Notes: generated from the sequence alone by a model not told the origin. 64,000 nt of DNA from Prevotella sp. (GCA_016901395.1 JAEAMQ010000067.1:1-64000), one strand, 5' to 3'. Positions 23,305 through 33,183 are shown, numbered from the stretch's first letter. Numbers and translations are program-made.

Positions 23305-24551
23305 TCTGAAGCTATTTCTTCTTTCTTAGGTCGGAACACCACCGCAAACAGTATGCCCACCAACAGGGCATAGCCGGCAAACGTATACCAGCACGACTGC
23401 CATGCGGTGACACCGCCAACGGTGTTGCTATCGACCACAGCCTGGGCCGCAAACGACCCTATCGTGGCACCCAGGCCATTGGTCATGAGCATGAAAAGAC
23501 CCTGCGCCGACGAACGCATCGAGGGGTCTGTAGACTTATCGACGAAGAGTGAGCCTGAGATATTGAAGAAATCGAAGGCCACTCCATAGATAATCATTGA
23601 CAACACAAACATCCATACGCCTGCACCGGGATTACCCGCACCAAGCAGTCCGAAGCGGAACACCCAGGCAAACATGGCGATAAGCATCACATTTTTTATA
23701 CCATACTTCTTCATAAAGAAAGGTATCATGAGGATGCAAAGGGTCTCACTGATCTGCGAAATGGAATAGAGTATCACCGAATGCTTCACGCCAAACGTGT
23801 CGGCAAACTCCGGAAGTTTGGCAAAACTCTCCATGAACGGGGTGGCAAAACCATTGGTAATCTGCAGGCTCACGCCGAGAAGCATGGAAAAGATGAAGAA
23901 AATGGCCATCTTCTTCTGTTTGAACAGTGCAAACGCCTGCAAGCCGAGCGCCTCTCTCAGCGATTTCTTGTCACCGCCTTTAGATACAGGACATCCCGGA
24001 AGGGTGAACGTATAGAGAAACAGCACGATACTCAGCACGCCGCTTACCACAAACTGCAGCTCGTTGGACTTATAGCCCATGATGTCGACAAACCACATGG
24101 TGCAGATGAAACCCACAGTGCCGAGCACCCGGATGGGCGGGAAATCGCGCACGGTGTCCATGCCGGCCTGAGTCAGTGCATTATAGGCTACCGAATTGGT
24201 GAGAGCCAGCGTAGGCATATAAAACGCCACACTGAGCGAATAGATCGTGAACAACAGGCCAAACTGGGCATTGCTGCCCTCTGTGTGTCCATACCATGCA
24301 GCCAAGAGCATGAATGCTCCCGCCATCAGGTGGCAGAGTCCCAAGAGTCGCTGGGCGGGTATCCAGCGGTCGGCAATGATACCCATCAGTGCAGGCATGA
24401 TAATCGATACAAGACCTTGCATGGCATAGAACGAGCCGATATGGGTGGCCATTCCAATATGACTCAGATAAATTCCCATACACGTGAGATATGCCCCCCA
24501 TACGGCAAACTCAAGGAAATTCATCACGGCTAAACGGACTTTTAGATTCAT
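23301..24551 (-). CDS. NupG-like nucleoside:H+ symporter (MFS)
   Basis: About 416 residues with 12 predicted helices. The start at 24551 gives MNLKVRLAVMNFLEFAVWGA, the typical opening of NupG-family nucleoside permeases; the longer frame to 24902 runs through the promoter and repeat DNA and is rejected. Other family segments are SFYAMQGLVSIIMPALMGIIADRW and DFFNISGSLFVDKSTD. It is the first gene of a six-gene operon whose members overlap by 4 bp or are spaced by at most 5 bp. A -7 element (TATCTTTG, complement of 24576-24583) lies 25 bp upstream. Confidence 0.88.
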   Translation of the reverse strand: MNLKVRLAVMNFLEFAVWGAYLTCMGIYLSHIGMATHIGSFYAMQGLVSIIMPALMGIIADRWIPAQRLLGLCHLMAGAFMLLAAWYGHTEGSNAQFGLLFTIYSLSVAFYMPTLALTNSVAYNALTQAGMDTVRDFPPIRVLGTVGFICTMWFVDIMGYKSNELQFVVSGVLSIVLFLYTFTLPGCPVSKGGDKKSLREALGLQAFALFKQKKMAIFFIFSMLLGVSLQITNGFATPFMESFAKLPEFADTFGVKHSVILYSISQISETLCILMIPFFMKKYGIKNVMLIAMFAWVFRFGLLGAGNPGAGVWMFVLSMIIYGVAFDFFNISGSLFVDKSTDPSMRSSAQGLFMLMTNGLGATIGSFAAQAVVDSNTVGGVTAWQSCWYTFAGYALLVGILFAVVFRPKKEEIASE

Positions 24552-24575
24552 TAGAATTTCAATTAAATTTAGATG

Positions 24576-24583
24576 CAAAGATA
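24576..24583 (-). promoter_or_regulatory. -7 promoter element of the nupG-like operon
   Basis: CAAAGATA on the plus strand reads TATCTTTG toward the operon, 25 bp before the start codon. No exact -33 box was found. Confidence 0.55.
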
Positions 24584-24643
24584 ACACTTTTCTTGAAAAT
24601 ACATCATCGAAACCCAAAATATTAGTATTATCTCGCAGCACTA

Positions 24644-24680
24644 CCCTCCCTACGGGAGAAGAGCAAGGGGGAGAGGCTGT
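24644..24680. repeat. GC-rich dispersed repeat, family C
   Basis: CCTCCCTACGGGAG followed by AAGGGGGAGAGGCTG. The same two blocks appear at 49134-49172 and, inverted, at 48903-48940. Shorter relatives lie at 24996-25021 and 25150-25187. Confidence 0.7.
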
Positions 24681-24713
24681 ATATCGGGACTTTCGTGCGA
24701 GATTGGTAGATAC

Positions 24714-24743
24714 TTTGTAGGGGCATGCCCCGTGCATACCCGC
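24714..24743 (+). repeat. Dispersed repeat, family B (copy 1)
   Basis: TTTGTAGGGGCATGCCCCGT followed by GCATACCCGC. The core GGGGCATGCCCC is a perfect 12-bp palindrome. Inverted copy at 25072-25101, direct copy at 49052-49081. Confidence 0.75.
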
Positions 24744-25071
24744 ACCGACGGATGGGATATTTTGGGTAACTTCTATCTCACACAGACTGTCACAGACTAC
24801 CACAGACTTCCTGCGAAGGATAATAATTGTTTCGACTTCCACAGACCAACAGCCAAGGCATGCTATTCTTTTGTGGTAGAAAGAATGTGTGCCTTGGCAC
24901 ACTGCACTCTGCAGTTCTCAAAAAAACTCTGCGTAATACGTAGTAGGTCTCCTATGACTCTGTGGCTCTGTGTGAGAAAAAAAACTCTCTCCTTTGCACT
25001 TCTCCCTTAGGGAGGGGAGTGAGATGCTTGGGAATTGCATTTATGATGAAAGAATGATGTTAATGTAAGTG

Positions 25072-25101
25072 GCGGGCAGGCACGGGGCATGCCCCTACAA
25101 A
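25072..25101 (-). repeat. Dispersed repeat, family B (copy 2)
   Basis: Inverted copy of 24714-24743 with two mismatches over 30 nt, facing copy 1 about 330 bp away. Confidence 0.75.
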
Positions 25102-25149
25102 GCATCTGACATTCTCACACGGCTTCCCCCCCGATAAACAGACATATTT

Positions 25150-25187
25150 CTCCCCTCCCTCCGGGGGAAGGCAGGGGGGGGGGAATC
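25150..25187. repeat. GC-rich dispersed repeat, family C, with a G run
   Basis: TCCCCTCCCTCCGGGGGAAGG is followed by a run of ten G. The stem CCCTCC/GGGGG resembles the other family C members. Confidence 0.55.
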
Positions 25188-25200
25188 CGTTGTTATCTGA

Positions 25201-25235
25201 CCGCGTTGCGATTCGATAGTAACCGCAAAACGACT
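25201..25235. repeat. Dispersed 18-nt repeat unit (locus 3)
   Basis: CGATTCGATAGTAACCGC at 25209-25226 differs at one position from the 49.4-kb unit. It is preceded by CCGCGTTG and followed by AAAACGACTG. Confidence 0.7.
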
Positions 25236-25475
25236 GAAATGAGGCCCAAATGAGTATAGGTTATAATCATTTTTTTAGTAGTATTTAACGAGCAAAAATT
25301 CAAAGCAATAAAAGAAGTGGATGGTCCTGTTATTAATAAAGTATCAATGCCTTTCGCCCTCCAAATCCCATCCTCATGACTGTTTTAACAGGCCGCAGGG
25401 CGTGCATGAGCAATTAATATTTGTTAATAGGAAATATTTCTTGGTAAAACTGGTTACGTTCTCATGAATATTATA

Positions 25476-25483
25476 TACCTTTG
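25476..25483 (+). promoter_or_regulatory. -7 promoter element of rho
   Basis: TACCTTTG followed by C matches the Bacteroidota -7 box. It lies inside the upstream extension of the rho frame, which supports the internal start codon at 25554 and a leader of about 65 nt. Confidence 0.6.
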
Positions 25484-25553
25484 CAAAATATTACATGAAA
25501 ACGTTTCATTTCTGAAGCACTCCCCCCGTTTTAATAAATTTTACCATACTAAA

Positions 25554-27557
25554 ATGTATAGCAAAGAGGAATTAATTTCAAAGAGTAATGCTACTCTTGA
25601 GGATATTGCACACGAATTTGGTCTCAACCCTCAAGAGTTTGACGAACCAGAACAACTCATATACGCCATTCTCGACAAGCAAGCTGTCAACGAAAGCAGC
25701 CCAAACCTGTTAGCTGCCTCAAAGCATAAGCGCACACGAATCACCCGTAAAGAAACCGACCGCGTATATTCGGTCAAGGGCAAAGACGGTGAAAACTTTG
25801 ATGCCAAAAATGCAAAGGCAGGCAACACGCAGCCGCCGCTCTTCAGAAATATCCCAGCCCCTACGGAGGAAAAAGCCATGGAAGAAGACCATAAACAGAA
25901 AATAGACTCGCTGGAAGCTGAATTAGCCGCACTGCCCAAACATCGTGGACCGAAGACCAAACAGGAGCGAGAGTTATTGGCACAGATAGAAGAGGCCAAG
26001 GAAAAAGCAGGAATGCAACCAAGCAATCAAGAGAGTGAGCAACAACAGGAGCCGGAGAGAGAGAGCATAGAAACGAACAACGTGGAAACCAACAAGGAAG
26101 ATGCCAACCCTATTCCCGAGGCCGCTTTTGCATCGGGCAATCAGGAGGACGACAACAATACCAACGAAGACCTTATTGCCAAACTGCAGGCCAAGATCAA
26201 CTCACGCAACGAAGCCACCGATGACTACCGTGACAACGCCAATGCCAACGGTGTATGGGCTGACGATCCAGCCGACGGCTCCGACTTCATCCCTGTGATA
26301 GACCTCCCCATCGAAGATCAGGGCATGGTGCCAAACTATGACATGTTCGACAATCCCATCGCCTCTTTCTCGCAGCCTTCAATGCCCGAGTATCAGCAGT
26401 CCGCGGCTCCGGCCAACAACACACAGCTCTACGATTTCAACGATATCATTGAGGCCACCGGTGTTTTGGAGATTATGCCCGACGGCTATGGCTTCCTGCG
26501 CTCCAGCGATTACAATTATCTGTCCTCGCCCGACGACATCTATGTGGCCGGCAATCAGATCAAGCACTACAACCTCAAGACGGGCGACGTGATACAATGC
26601 CGTGTGCGTCCGCCCCACGAAGGTGAAAAATATTTCCCCCTGACGAGCATCGACAAGATCAACGGACGCTCTCCCGCCGAGATTCGCGACCGCATCCCGT
26701 TCGACCATCTCACACCGCTCTTCCCCGACGAGAAGTTCACACTCTGCGGCGATCCGAAGACCACCAACCTCTCCACACGCGTGGTAGACCTCTTCTCGCC
26801 CATCGGTAAGGGTCAGCGCGCGCTCATCGTGGCCCAGCCCAAGACGGGTAAGACCATCCTGATGAAGAACATTGCCAACGCCATCGCTGCCAATCATCCC
26901 GAGGCCTACCTCATGATGCTGCTCATCGACGAGCGTCCGGAGGAGGTGACCGACATGGCCCGCACGGTCGATGCCGAGGTCATCGCCTCTACATTCGACG
27001 AGCCTGCCGAGCGCCATGTGAAGATTGCGGGCATCGTTCTGGAAAAGGCCAAGCGCATGGTGGAATGCGGTCACGACGTGGTGATATTCCTCGACTCCAT
27101 CACCCGCTTGGCCCGCGCCTACAACACCGTGTCTCCTGCCAGCGGCAAGGTGCTCACCGGTGGTGTGGATGCCAATGCGCTGCAGAAGCCGAAACGCTTC
27201 TTCGGTGCCGCCCGAAACATTGAGAAGGGCGGTTCGCTCACCATCATTGCCACAGCCCTGATAGACACCGGCTCCAAGATGGATGAGGTGATCTTCGAGG
27301 AATTCAAGGGAACGGGTAACATGGAACTGCAGCTCGACCGTTCGTTGAGCAACAAGCGCATCTTCCCTGCCGTCAATCTCATTGCCTCAAGCACGCGTCG
27401 TGACGACCTTCTGCAGGACAAGACCACGCTCGATCGCATGTGGATTCTGCGCAAATACATTGCCGACATGAATGCCATTGAGGCCATGAACACCATTCAC
27501 GGCAACATGGAGAGGACCAAGGACAATACCGAGTTCCTCATCTCAATGAACGGATAG
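25554..27557 (+). CDS. rho: Transcription termination factor Rho with long disordered insert
   Basis: Hexameric RNA/DNA helicase that ends transcription, here about 667 residues against 419 in E. coli. The start at 25554 ([19 protein letters not shown]) is downstream of the promoter element. An N-terminal helical domain (1-50) is followed by about 240 residues rich in E, Q, N, D and K with low complexity. The cold-shock-like RNA-binding domain begins near 292 ([18 protein letters not shown]). The RecA-type motor follows, with Walker A QPKTGKT, Walker [18 protein letters not shown] and [14 protein letters not shown]. The insert is typical of Bacteroidota Rho and has been linked to phase separation in Bacteroides. 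Confidence 0.96.
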   Translation: MYSKEELISKSNATLEDIAHEFGLNPQEFDEPEQLIYAILDKQAVNESSPNLLAASKHKRTRITRKETDRVYSVKGKDGENFDAKNAKAGNTQPPLFRNIPAPTEEKAMEEDHKQKIDSLEAELAALPKHRGPKTKQERELLAQIEEAKEKAGMQPSNQESEQQQEPERESIETNNVETNKEDANPIPEAAFASGNQEDDNNTNEDLIAKLQAKINSRNEATDDYRDNANANGVWADDPADGSDFIPVIDLPIEDQGMVPNYDMFDNPIASFSQPSMPEYQQSAAPANNTQLYDFNDIIEATGVLEIMPDGYGFLRSSDYNYLSSPDDIYVAGNQIKHYNLKTGDVIQCRVRPPHEGEKYFPLTSIDKINGRSPAEIRDRIPFDHLTPLFPDEKFTLCGDPKTTNLSTRVVDLFSPIGKGQRALIVAQPKTGKTILMKNIANAIAANHPEAYLMMLLIDERPEEVTDMARTVDAEVIASTFDEPAERHVKIAGIVLEKAKRMVECGHDVVIFLDSITRLARAYNTVSPASGKVLTGGVDANALQKPKRFFGAARNIEKGGSLTIIATALIDTGSKMDEVIFEEFKGTGNMELQLDRSLSNKRIFPAVNLIASSTRRDDLLQDKTTLDRMWILRKYIADMNAIEAMNTIHGNMERTKDNTEFLISMNG

Positions 27558-27567
27558 TCATCCAACG

Positions 27568-27601
27568 GCTACCTACCTTATATATAAATAGGGTAGGCAG
27601 C
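27568..27601 (+). terminator. Weak hairpin after rho
   Basis: GCTACCTACC pairs with GGGTAGGCAGC (one mismatch) around an AT-rich loop. The tail TTCCTCC is only moderately T-rich. Confidence 0.4.
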
Positions 27602-27669
27602 TTCCTCCTACGGACATCCGGCCGATTTCCCCAACCTACAACGGGCCTCCCGTTAAAATTGAAAGCTGA

Positions 27670-28596
27670 ATGTATCGAATACAACGCCTTTTTTGCAGTC
27701 TGCTGCTATGCTGTGCCTGTCTCACCTCACTGGCACAGATGAAATGGAGCCAAACGTTCCAAAATTACTTTGACCAATACAAGGATCTGGCCATTGAGCA
27801 GATGCTGCGCTACCACATTCCAGCCAGCATCACATTGGCACAAGGCGTATTCGAGAGTCGAGCCGGACTAAGTCCTTTGGCTACCATAGGCAACAATCAC
27901 TTCGGCATCAAGTGTCACGGATGGACCGGACGCACCATGGCACAGGACGATGATGCCCTCGGCGAGTGCTTCCGGGCATACGACAACTCCCGACAGAGCT
28001 ATGAAGATCATAGCAAATTTCTCAGTCAGAACTCAAGATATGCACGTCTTTTCCAACTGTCCCAGACCGATTACAAGGGATGGGCACACGGGCTGAAGGC
28101 ATGCGGCTATGCCACAAATCCCAATTATGCCTACAAGCTCATAGAAATCATCGAGCTTTACCGGCTCTATCAGTACGACGGGGCCAAGGGTTACGACAAG
28201 TTTATGGCCCGGCGTTCGGGTCAGGACCAACCGGCCAGCCGTGGCGGGACGCTGCATCCCATCAAGATCTACAACAAAAACTATTACCTCATAGCACGCG
28301 AAGGCGACACCTTCAAGTCTCTTGGCAAGGAGACCGAGCTGTCCGGACGCAAACTCGCCAAGTACAACGAGCGCGACTACAAGGATGTGCTCCACGCCGG
28401 AGACGTGGTATACCTCAAGAAGAAACAGAAGAGGGCACCCAAGGAATTCAAGCGAAACCCTCATCGGGTGAGACCGGGAGACAGCATGTACTCCATTGCC
28501 CAGCTCTATGGCATCCGCCTGAAGAACCTGTACAAGATGAACCATTTGGACCCCGACCACACCCTGCGCGTGGGCGAAGTGCTACGAGTGTACTAA
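27670..28596 (+). CDS. Glucosaminidase-domain peptidoglycan hydrolase with LysM repeats
   Basis: 308 residues, exported by the signal peptide LFCSLLLCCACLTSLAQ. The glucosaminidase domain (about 40-165) shows QGVFESRAGLSPLATIGNNH, with the catalytic Glu, and FGIKCHGWTGRTM. It is expected to cleave N-acetylglucosaminyl bonds in the cell wall. Two LysM-type segments follow: a weaker one near 210-255 (YYLIAREGDTFKSLGKET) and a clear one at 263-308 (HRVRPGDSMYSIAQLYGI). The gene lies 113 bp after rho and 21 bp before the M64 peptidase. Confidence 0.9.
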   Translation: MYRIQRLFCSLLLCCACLTSLAQMKWSQTFQNYFDQYKDLAIEQMLRYHIPASITLAQGVFESRAGLSPLATIGNNHFGIKCHGWTGRTMAQDDDALGECFRAYDNSRQSYEDHSKFLSQNSRYARLFQLSQTDYKGWAHGLKACGYATNPNYAYKLIEIIELYRLYQYDGAKGYDKFMARRSGQDQPASRGGTLHPIKIYNKNYYLIAREGDTFKSLGKETELSGRKLAKYNERDYKDVLHAGDVVYLKKKQKRAPKEFKRNPHRVRPGDSMYSIAQLYGIRLKNLYKMNHLDPDHTLRVGEVLRVY

Positions 28597-28617
28597 ACCT
28601 TCTATCCCGTCTGACAA

Positions 28618-29859
28618 ATGAAAAAACTAATGATGAGCCTCGCCCTGCTGCTCTTTTTCGGCAGCATAGCTATGGCACAGAACTTCAACGACTATTTTCA
28701 GGACAAGACCCTGCGTATCGATTACATCTTCTCCGGCGACCACAACACCCAGCATATCGCTGTGGACGAACTGATTGTGGAGCCTCGCTGGTATGGCAAG
28801 CGTAAGCGGTTGGCCGACCTTCCGGTAGAGGGCAACGGACAAATCACCGTCCGTGACCACAAGACACAGCAGGTCATCTACCGCAACTCATTCTCCACCC
28901 TCTTCCAGGAATGGCAGCAAGAACCTGAAGCATTGCACACGGAGAAATCGTTTGAGAACGTGTTCCTTGTGCCAATGCCCAAAGACACCGCCGACATCAC
29001 CATCGACCTGCGCGACAACCGGCGCCAGATCTCTGCCTCACAGACCCATCAGGTGGTGCCCACAGATATCCTCATCCGCCCCCTCGGCTACCGCGACGTG
29101 ACTCCCTTCGAGTTGCTGCAACAGGCCGAAGACACCACCAACTGCATCCATCTGGCCTATCTTGCCGAAGGCTACCGACCCGAGGAGATGGACGTTTTCA
29201 TAGCCGACGCACGCACTGCCATGGAAGCTCTCTTTGCCCATGAGCCTTACAAGAGCATGCGCCGCTACTTCAACATCGTGGCGGTGAAGTCGCCTTCGGT
29301 AGACAGCGGGGCCAGCGAGCCGGGCAAAGGCATATGGAAAAACACCGCTTTGCACTCACACTGGGATACCAACTATAGCGAACGCTACCTCACCACGAGT
29401 CATCTCAAGGACATGCACGACCTGCTTGCCGGCACACCCTACGAGCATATCCTCGTGCTTGTCAACTCCGACCGATATGGCGGCGGAGGCATTCTCAACT
29501 CGTATATCCTCTCGACGATGCACAACAAATGGTCGAAACCGGTCGTGGTGCACGAGTTTGGCCACAGCTTTGCGGCCTTGGCCGATGAATATGCCTACGA
29601 AAACGACGAGGTGAACATGTACCCTCTCGACGTGGAACCGTGGGAAAAGAATATCACCACGAAGGTAGACTTCCACGGAAAATGGGAAAACCTCATTGGC
29701 AAAGACAAGAAAGCAGGACTCTATGAGGGTGCCGGCTACAAGCTGAAAGGTGTTTATCGCGGCTACTACGACTGTCGCATGCGCACCAATGAGATACCGG
29801 AGTTCTGTCCGGCATGCCAGCAAGCCACCCGCCAACTGATTGAGTTTTACGTAAAATAA
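28618..29859 (+). CDS. Secreted M64-family zinc metallopeptidase
   Basis: 413 residues with a signal peptide (SLALLLFFGSIAMAQ). An N-terminal M64 domain of Bacteroidota type (FNDYFQDKTLRIDYIFSGDH) precedes the catalytic region. The catalytic region has ILVLVNSDRYGGGGI, the zinc site VVHEFGHSFAALADEY (HExxH) and a C-terminal CRMRTNEIPEFCPAC cysteine cluster. Family members include IgA-cleaving peptidases, but the substrate here is unknown. It probably shares a transcript with the upstream glucosaminidase. Confidence 0.9.
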   Translation: MKKLMMSLALLLFFGSIAMAQNFNDYFQDKTLRIDYIFSGDHNTQHIAVDELIVEPRWYGKRKRLADLPVEGNGQITVRDHKTQQVIYRNSFSTLFQEWQQEPEALHTEKSFENVFLVPMPKDTADITIDLRDNRRQISASQTHQVVPTDILIRPLGYRDVTPFELLQQAEDTTNCIHLAYLAEGYRPEEMDVFIADARTAMEALFAHEPYKSMRRYFNIVAVKSPSVDSGASEPGKGIWKNTALHSHWDTNYSERYLTTSHLKDMHDLLAGTPYEHILVLVNSDRYGGGGILNSYILSTMHNKWSKPVVVHEFGHSFAALADEYAYENDEVNMYPLDVEPWEKNITTKVDFHGKWENLIGKDKKAGLYEGAGYKLKGVYRGYYDCRMRTNEIPEFCPACQQATRQLIEFYVK

Positions 29860-29938
29860 AACGCTTTTCTTCTCAGGAAAAACATCCTCTCACCCCCGTA
29901 TCATTTCCCGCAACACCTTGAAAAAGTCCCATTGCTCC

Positions 29939-30520
29939 ATGAGAATATTGCTCTTTGGCATCGCCATGATATTGTGGTCTGCCTGTCTGCCGGCTCAAGC
30001 GCAGTCGTCAGACAGTGAGCGTCTGGGCATGGCGCTGGAGTATTTTCAGGGTGGCAAATACCATGAGTCGCTGCTTATCCTGCAGAAACTCGACCGGAAA
30101 TACAGACTCAATCCTCGCTTTCGGGCCTACATGGGCGTGTGTTACTACTACGAATGGGATTACGCGAATGCCACGGCATGTCTCGATTCGGTCATCCCCC
30201 AACTCACGGCGTTCTCTCCACAGGAACGCTCTTTTTATTATTTTGCCGACGCCGAAAGCCATTTCAATCTCCATCAATACGCCCAGGCCCTGCCCCTCTA
30301 CGAGCAGATGCTCACCCTTTGCCGCGACAATGAGAAACCAGATGCCTACTATCGCATCGCATTCATCTATGTGTCGCGCGAAGAATGGATACCCGCACTG
30401 GACCATTTCCAGAGCGCATTAGTCTATTATCAGCGTTACCGGCCCGACGAAACAGCCCGCATCACGCAAATCAGAAATATGATCAACGGTTGCTGCGCAA
30501 AGATAAATAATCGCGATTAA
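29939..30520 (+). CDS. Secreted TPR-repeat protein
   Basis: About 193 residues. The ATG at 29939 (MRILLFGIAMILWSACLPAQAQ) gives a clean signal peptide; an in-frame TTG at 29918 would add seven residues. About four tetratricopeptide-like helical pairs are visible (ALEYFQGGKYHESLLILQKL, RFRAYMGVCYYYEWDYANA, AESHFNLHQYAQALPLYEQ, AYYRIAFIYVSREEWIPALD). TPRs bind proteins, so it is probably a periplasmic scaffold. It follows the M64 gene by 79 bp; partner unknown. Confidence 0.75.
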   Translation: MRILLFGIAMILWSACLPAQAQSSDSERLGMALEYFQGGKYHESLLILQKLDRKYRLNPRFRAYMGVCYYYEWDYANATACLDSVIPQLTAFSPQERSFYYFADAESHFNLHQYAQALPLYEQMLTLCRDNEKPDAYYRIAFIYVSREEWIPALDHFQSALVYYQRYRPDETARITQIRNMINGCCAKINNRD

Positions 30521-30566
30521 CCATTCTTTTTTTGTTAATTGCATGAGCTAAATACTTTATTTTTAG

Positions 30567-30574
30567 TATATTTG
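30567..30574 (+). promoter_or_regulatory. -7 promoter element abutting the EFR1 gene
   Basis: TATATTTG ends four bases before the ATG at 30579. By the usual distance the transcript would start at or next to the start codon. No -33 TTTG at exactly 20 bp was found. Confidence 0.5.
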
Positions 30575-30578
30575 CCCC

Positions 30579-31370
30579 ATGATATTCTATATCTCAGGTA
30601 CAGGAAACACACGATGGGCCGCCCAACAGATAGCCAATGCCACCGGCGACGAGCTGCTCTCGATGGCCGACATCACTCCGGAGACCACACTCCGCCCGCT
30701 GCAGCCGGGCGAACGGCTGGGCTTCTGCTTCCCTGTCCACGGCTGGCGACCGCCCCGTGTGGTGCGCCGATTTATCGGCCATCTGTCGCTACAGAGCCAA
30801 GACCACTATGTCTATGCCCTCTGTACGGCGGGCGACACGCTCGGCGAGACCATGGATATCCTGCGACAAGACCTGCGCCAGCGTGGCATCAGCCTCGACG
30901 CATCCTACTCGCTGCTCATGCCCAACACCTACGTGGGACTGCCATTCATGGATGTCGACAAGTCTGAGCTGGAGCACCGAAAAATAGCCGAGGCAGAACA
31001 ACGGCTCAGAAACTATGTGCAGGATATCGTTGCACGCAAGCCCGGCGGAGCGCCTTTGGACATAGGCCGATGGCCTAAAATCAACTCCCGCCTACTCGGA
31101 GGGGCCTCGGTCGATTATCTCAATTCCGACAAACCCTTCCATGTAGACAGCGTGAAATGTGTGAAATGCGGTATCTGTGCCGATGTCTGTCCACTTCACA
31201 ATATCAACGGCGGCTTGGGTTATGAGCCACAATGGAAGCACGAAGACAGCTGCATGAGCTGTTTCGCATGCTATCACCACTGTCCCCATCACGCCATTTC
31301 CTATGGCCGGCAGACACGCCACAAAGGACAATACTTCTTTCATCATCCCAAAACAACAGCATCAAGATAA
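30579..31370 (+). CDS. EFR1-type flavodoxin/ferredoxin fusion protein
   Basis: 263 residues. A flavodoxin-like domain begins MIFYISGTGNTRWAA, whose SGTGNT loop binds the FMN phosphate. Two 4Fe-4S clusters follow near 190-250: CVKCGICADVCPLHNI and CMSCFACYHHCPHHAI. This architecture (EFR1 family) transfers electrons to unknown partners in anaerobes. The start matches the family. The -7 box is so close that the transcript may be leaderless. The second cluster motif has His residues at usual variable positions. Confidence 0.9.
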   Translation: MIFYISGTGNTRWAAQQIANATGDELLSMADITPETTLRPLQPGERLGFCFPVHGWRPPRVVRRFIGHLSLQSQDHYVYALCTAGDTLGETMDILRQDLRQRGISLDASYSLLMPNTYVGLPFMDVDKSELEHRKIAEAEQRLRNYVQDIVARKPGGAPLDIGRWPKINSRLLGGASVDYLNSDKPFHVDSVKCVKCGICADVCPLHNINGGLGYEPQWKHEDSCMSCFACYHHCPHHAISYGRQTRHKGQYFFHHPKTTASR

Positions 31371-31404
31371 ACTCCCAATCACAGCAAATTTAAAACAAGA
31401 TAAT

Positions 31405-33183
31405 ATGAAAAAGATATTACTTACATTCTGTTTGGCTCTGCTCTCATTTGGCTCCATCCACGCCGGCAAGGCTTGGCCCCACCCCATCACCGTAGTTCAG
31501 AGCGACGGCACCCCCATCACCGTGTTTCTCCATGGCGACGAACACTTCCATTGGTATACCGACACCGAGGGACATATCCTGCAGCGCAACGGCAACGACT
31601 TCACCATCCTCAACGTAGACGAGGACACCTTCCTTGCCCAGGCCACCGAAGTGATGCAGTCCAAGGCTGTCAGCTATGAAACCATCACCAAGACCACCAG
31701 CCTCTTTCCGCACACGGGCACTCCCCGTGCCGTAGTCATCCTGGCCGAATACAGCGATTTGAAATTCAGCCTTCCCAACCCCCGGAAGTCTTTCGAGCAA
31801 TACCTCAACAGCACAGACGGCCAACCTACCGACTTCGGTTTTCGCGAAGACCTCAACTATGGCAGCGTGAAGCAATATTTCATCTCGCAGAGCGACTCGA
31901 CCTTCATGCCACAGTTTGACCTCTATGGCCCCGTAACTCTGCCCAACAATATGTCTTATTACGGTGGAACCGACGACAATGGCAACGACGAGCAATACAC
32001 ACAGCTGCTCATCGATGCCTGCAACGCGATGAACGACTCACTCGACTTCAGCCAGTATGACCAAGACGGAGACGGCAACATCGACCTCGTTTATGTCATC
32101 TATGCCGGCTACGGCCAAAGCTCGGGTGCTCCCAACAACACCATGTGGCCCAAGAGTTTCTCAGGATTTACATCGGTGAAGTTCGACGGCAAGGGTGTCA
32201 ACCGCGGTGGTATCAGCAATGAACTGATGGCCTATGAAGGTGCTTTCGGGTATAACACCACCGAAACCAATACGACCAAGAACTTTGACACCGCCGTGAA
32301 ACGCATCAACGGCATCGGACTTTTCATCCACGAGTTCTCCCATTGTCTGGGCCTTCCCGACTTCTATCCGACCAAATTGTCGACCTATTACGACAACCAG
32401 GGCATGGAAGACTGGAGCATCATGGACAACGGCGAATATGTATCCAACGGCAACGTGCCCACGGCCTACACCGCCTGGGAGCGTGAATGTTTCGGCTGGG
32501 ACAACATCCCCACCATATCGACAGCCGGTCAATACCAGCTCACAGCACAAAAAGGAAAACGTGCCGTGAAGGTAGTCAACCCCAGCAACTCCAACGAATA
32601 TTATGTCTTCGAGATTTTTGAAGACACTGGTTGGAATCAGAAATTCGCACGCTATGTGAGCAGCAGCGAGAACATCAACTATGATCCGAGCACCAAGGGC
32701 CTGCTTGTCTATCACGTGGACTATAGCGCTTCCGATTTCAGTCTGTCGAGCAACAACGTGAACAACGTCGTGGGACACCCCAAGATGACCATCATTCCCG
32801 CCGACGGAACTCTCACTTCGAGCTACCGCATCGGGAGCACCATCTCCTATCTGGATTATAACAAGCAACTCAATGGTGATATCTTCCGTGTCGACTCGGC
32901 CTACACCGACTCCACCTTCTCGCAGACCAATGGTCTCGTGAATGCAGCCTGGTGGACTTCTGCCGATGCCACACCGCTCTATAACATCAATTATACCAAT
33001 GGTGCGGTGTACTTCGACTTCCTCACCCACGTAGCCACCACCGGCATCTCACAGCCCGATGTGACAACTCTGCCGTCGACCTCTGACAGAATCTATACTC
33101 TCGACGGTCGTTTCGTTGGCACATCAGTCGATGCCCTGCCCCACGGAATCTACATCCGAGGAGGAAAGAAATTTGTGAAATAA
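31405..33183 (+). CDS. Secreted M6-family metalloprotease with C-terminal sorting-like tail
   Basis: 592 residues. The ATG at 31405 gives a signal peptide (ILLTFCLALLSFGSIHA); the upstream extension to 31303 runs into the EFR1 gene. The N-terminal pro-region matches M6 proteases. The catalytic domain has PRAVVILAEYSDLKF, a Ca-site-like DQDGDGNIDLVYVIYAGYGQ and the zinc site FIHEFSHCLGLPDFY (HExxHxxGxxD). The last 30 residues (IYTLDGRFVGTSVDALPHGI) resemble short T9SS-type sorting tails in Prevotella, so surface or secreted delivery is inferred. A strong terminator follows. Confidence 0.88.
   Translation: MKKILLTFCLALLSFGSIHAGKAWPHPITVVQSDGTPITVFLHGDEHFHWYTDTEGHILQRNGNDFTILNVDEDTFLAQATEVMQSKAVSYETITKTTSLFPHTGTPRAVVILAEYSDLKFSLPNPRKSFEQYLNSTDGQPTDFGFREDLNYGSVKQYFISQSDSTFMPQFDLYGPVTLPNNMSYYGGTDDNGNDEQYTQLLIDACNAMNDSLDFSQYDQDGDGNIDLVYVIYAGYGQSSGAPNNTMWPKSFSGFTSVKFDGKGVNRGGISNELMAYEGAFGYNTTETNTTKNFDTAVKRINGIGLFIHEFSHCLGLPDFYPTKLSTYYDNQGMEDWSIMDNGEYVSNGNVPTAYTAWERECFGWDNIPTISTAGQYQLTAQKGKRAVKVVNPSNSNEYYVFEIFEDTGWNQKFARYVSSSENINYDPSTKGLLVYHVDYSASDFSLSSNNVNNVVGHPKMTIIPADGTLTSSYRIGSTISYLDYNKQLNGDIFRVDSAYTDSTFSQTNGLVNAAWWTSADATPLYNINYTNGAVYFDFLTHVATTGISQPDVTTLPSTSDRIYTLDGRFVGTSVDALPHGIYIRGGKKFVK

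Larger units (their letters stand above)
24552..25553. other. Repeat-rich intergenic island 24.6-25.5 kb
   Basis: About 1 kb between divergent operons with no credible gene. It holds GC-rich family C repeats (24644-24680, 24996-25021, 25150-25187), two inverted copies of family B (24714-24743, 25072-25101) and a run of CACAGA-type repeats (about 24776-24850). The 18-nt unit is at 25209-25226 and the rho promoter element at 25476-25483. The composition and repeat content are unlike the flanking genes. Confidence 0.6.

Noticed and set aside
24552-24902. N-terminal extension of the nupG-like frame to 24902
   Set aside because: It would run through the promoter and a family of GC-rich repeats; the standard family N-terminus begins at 24551.
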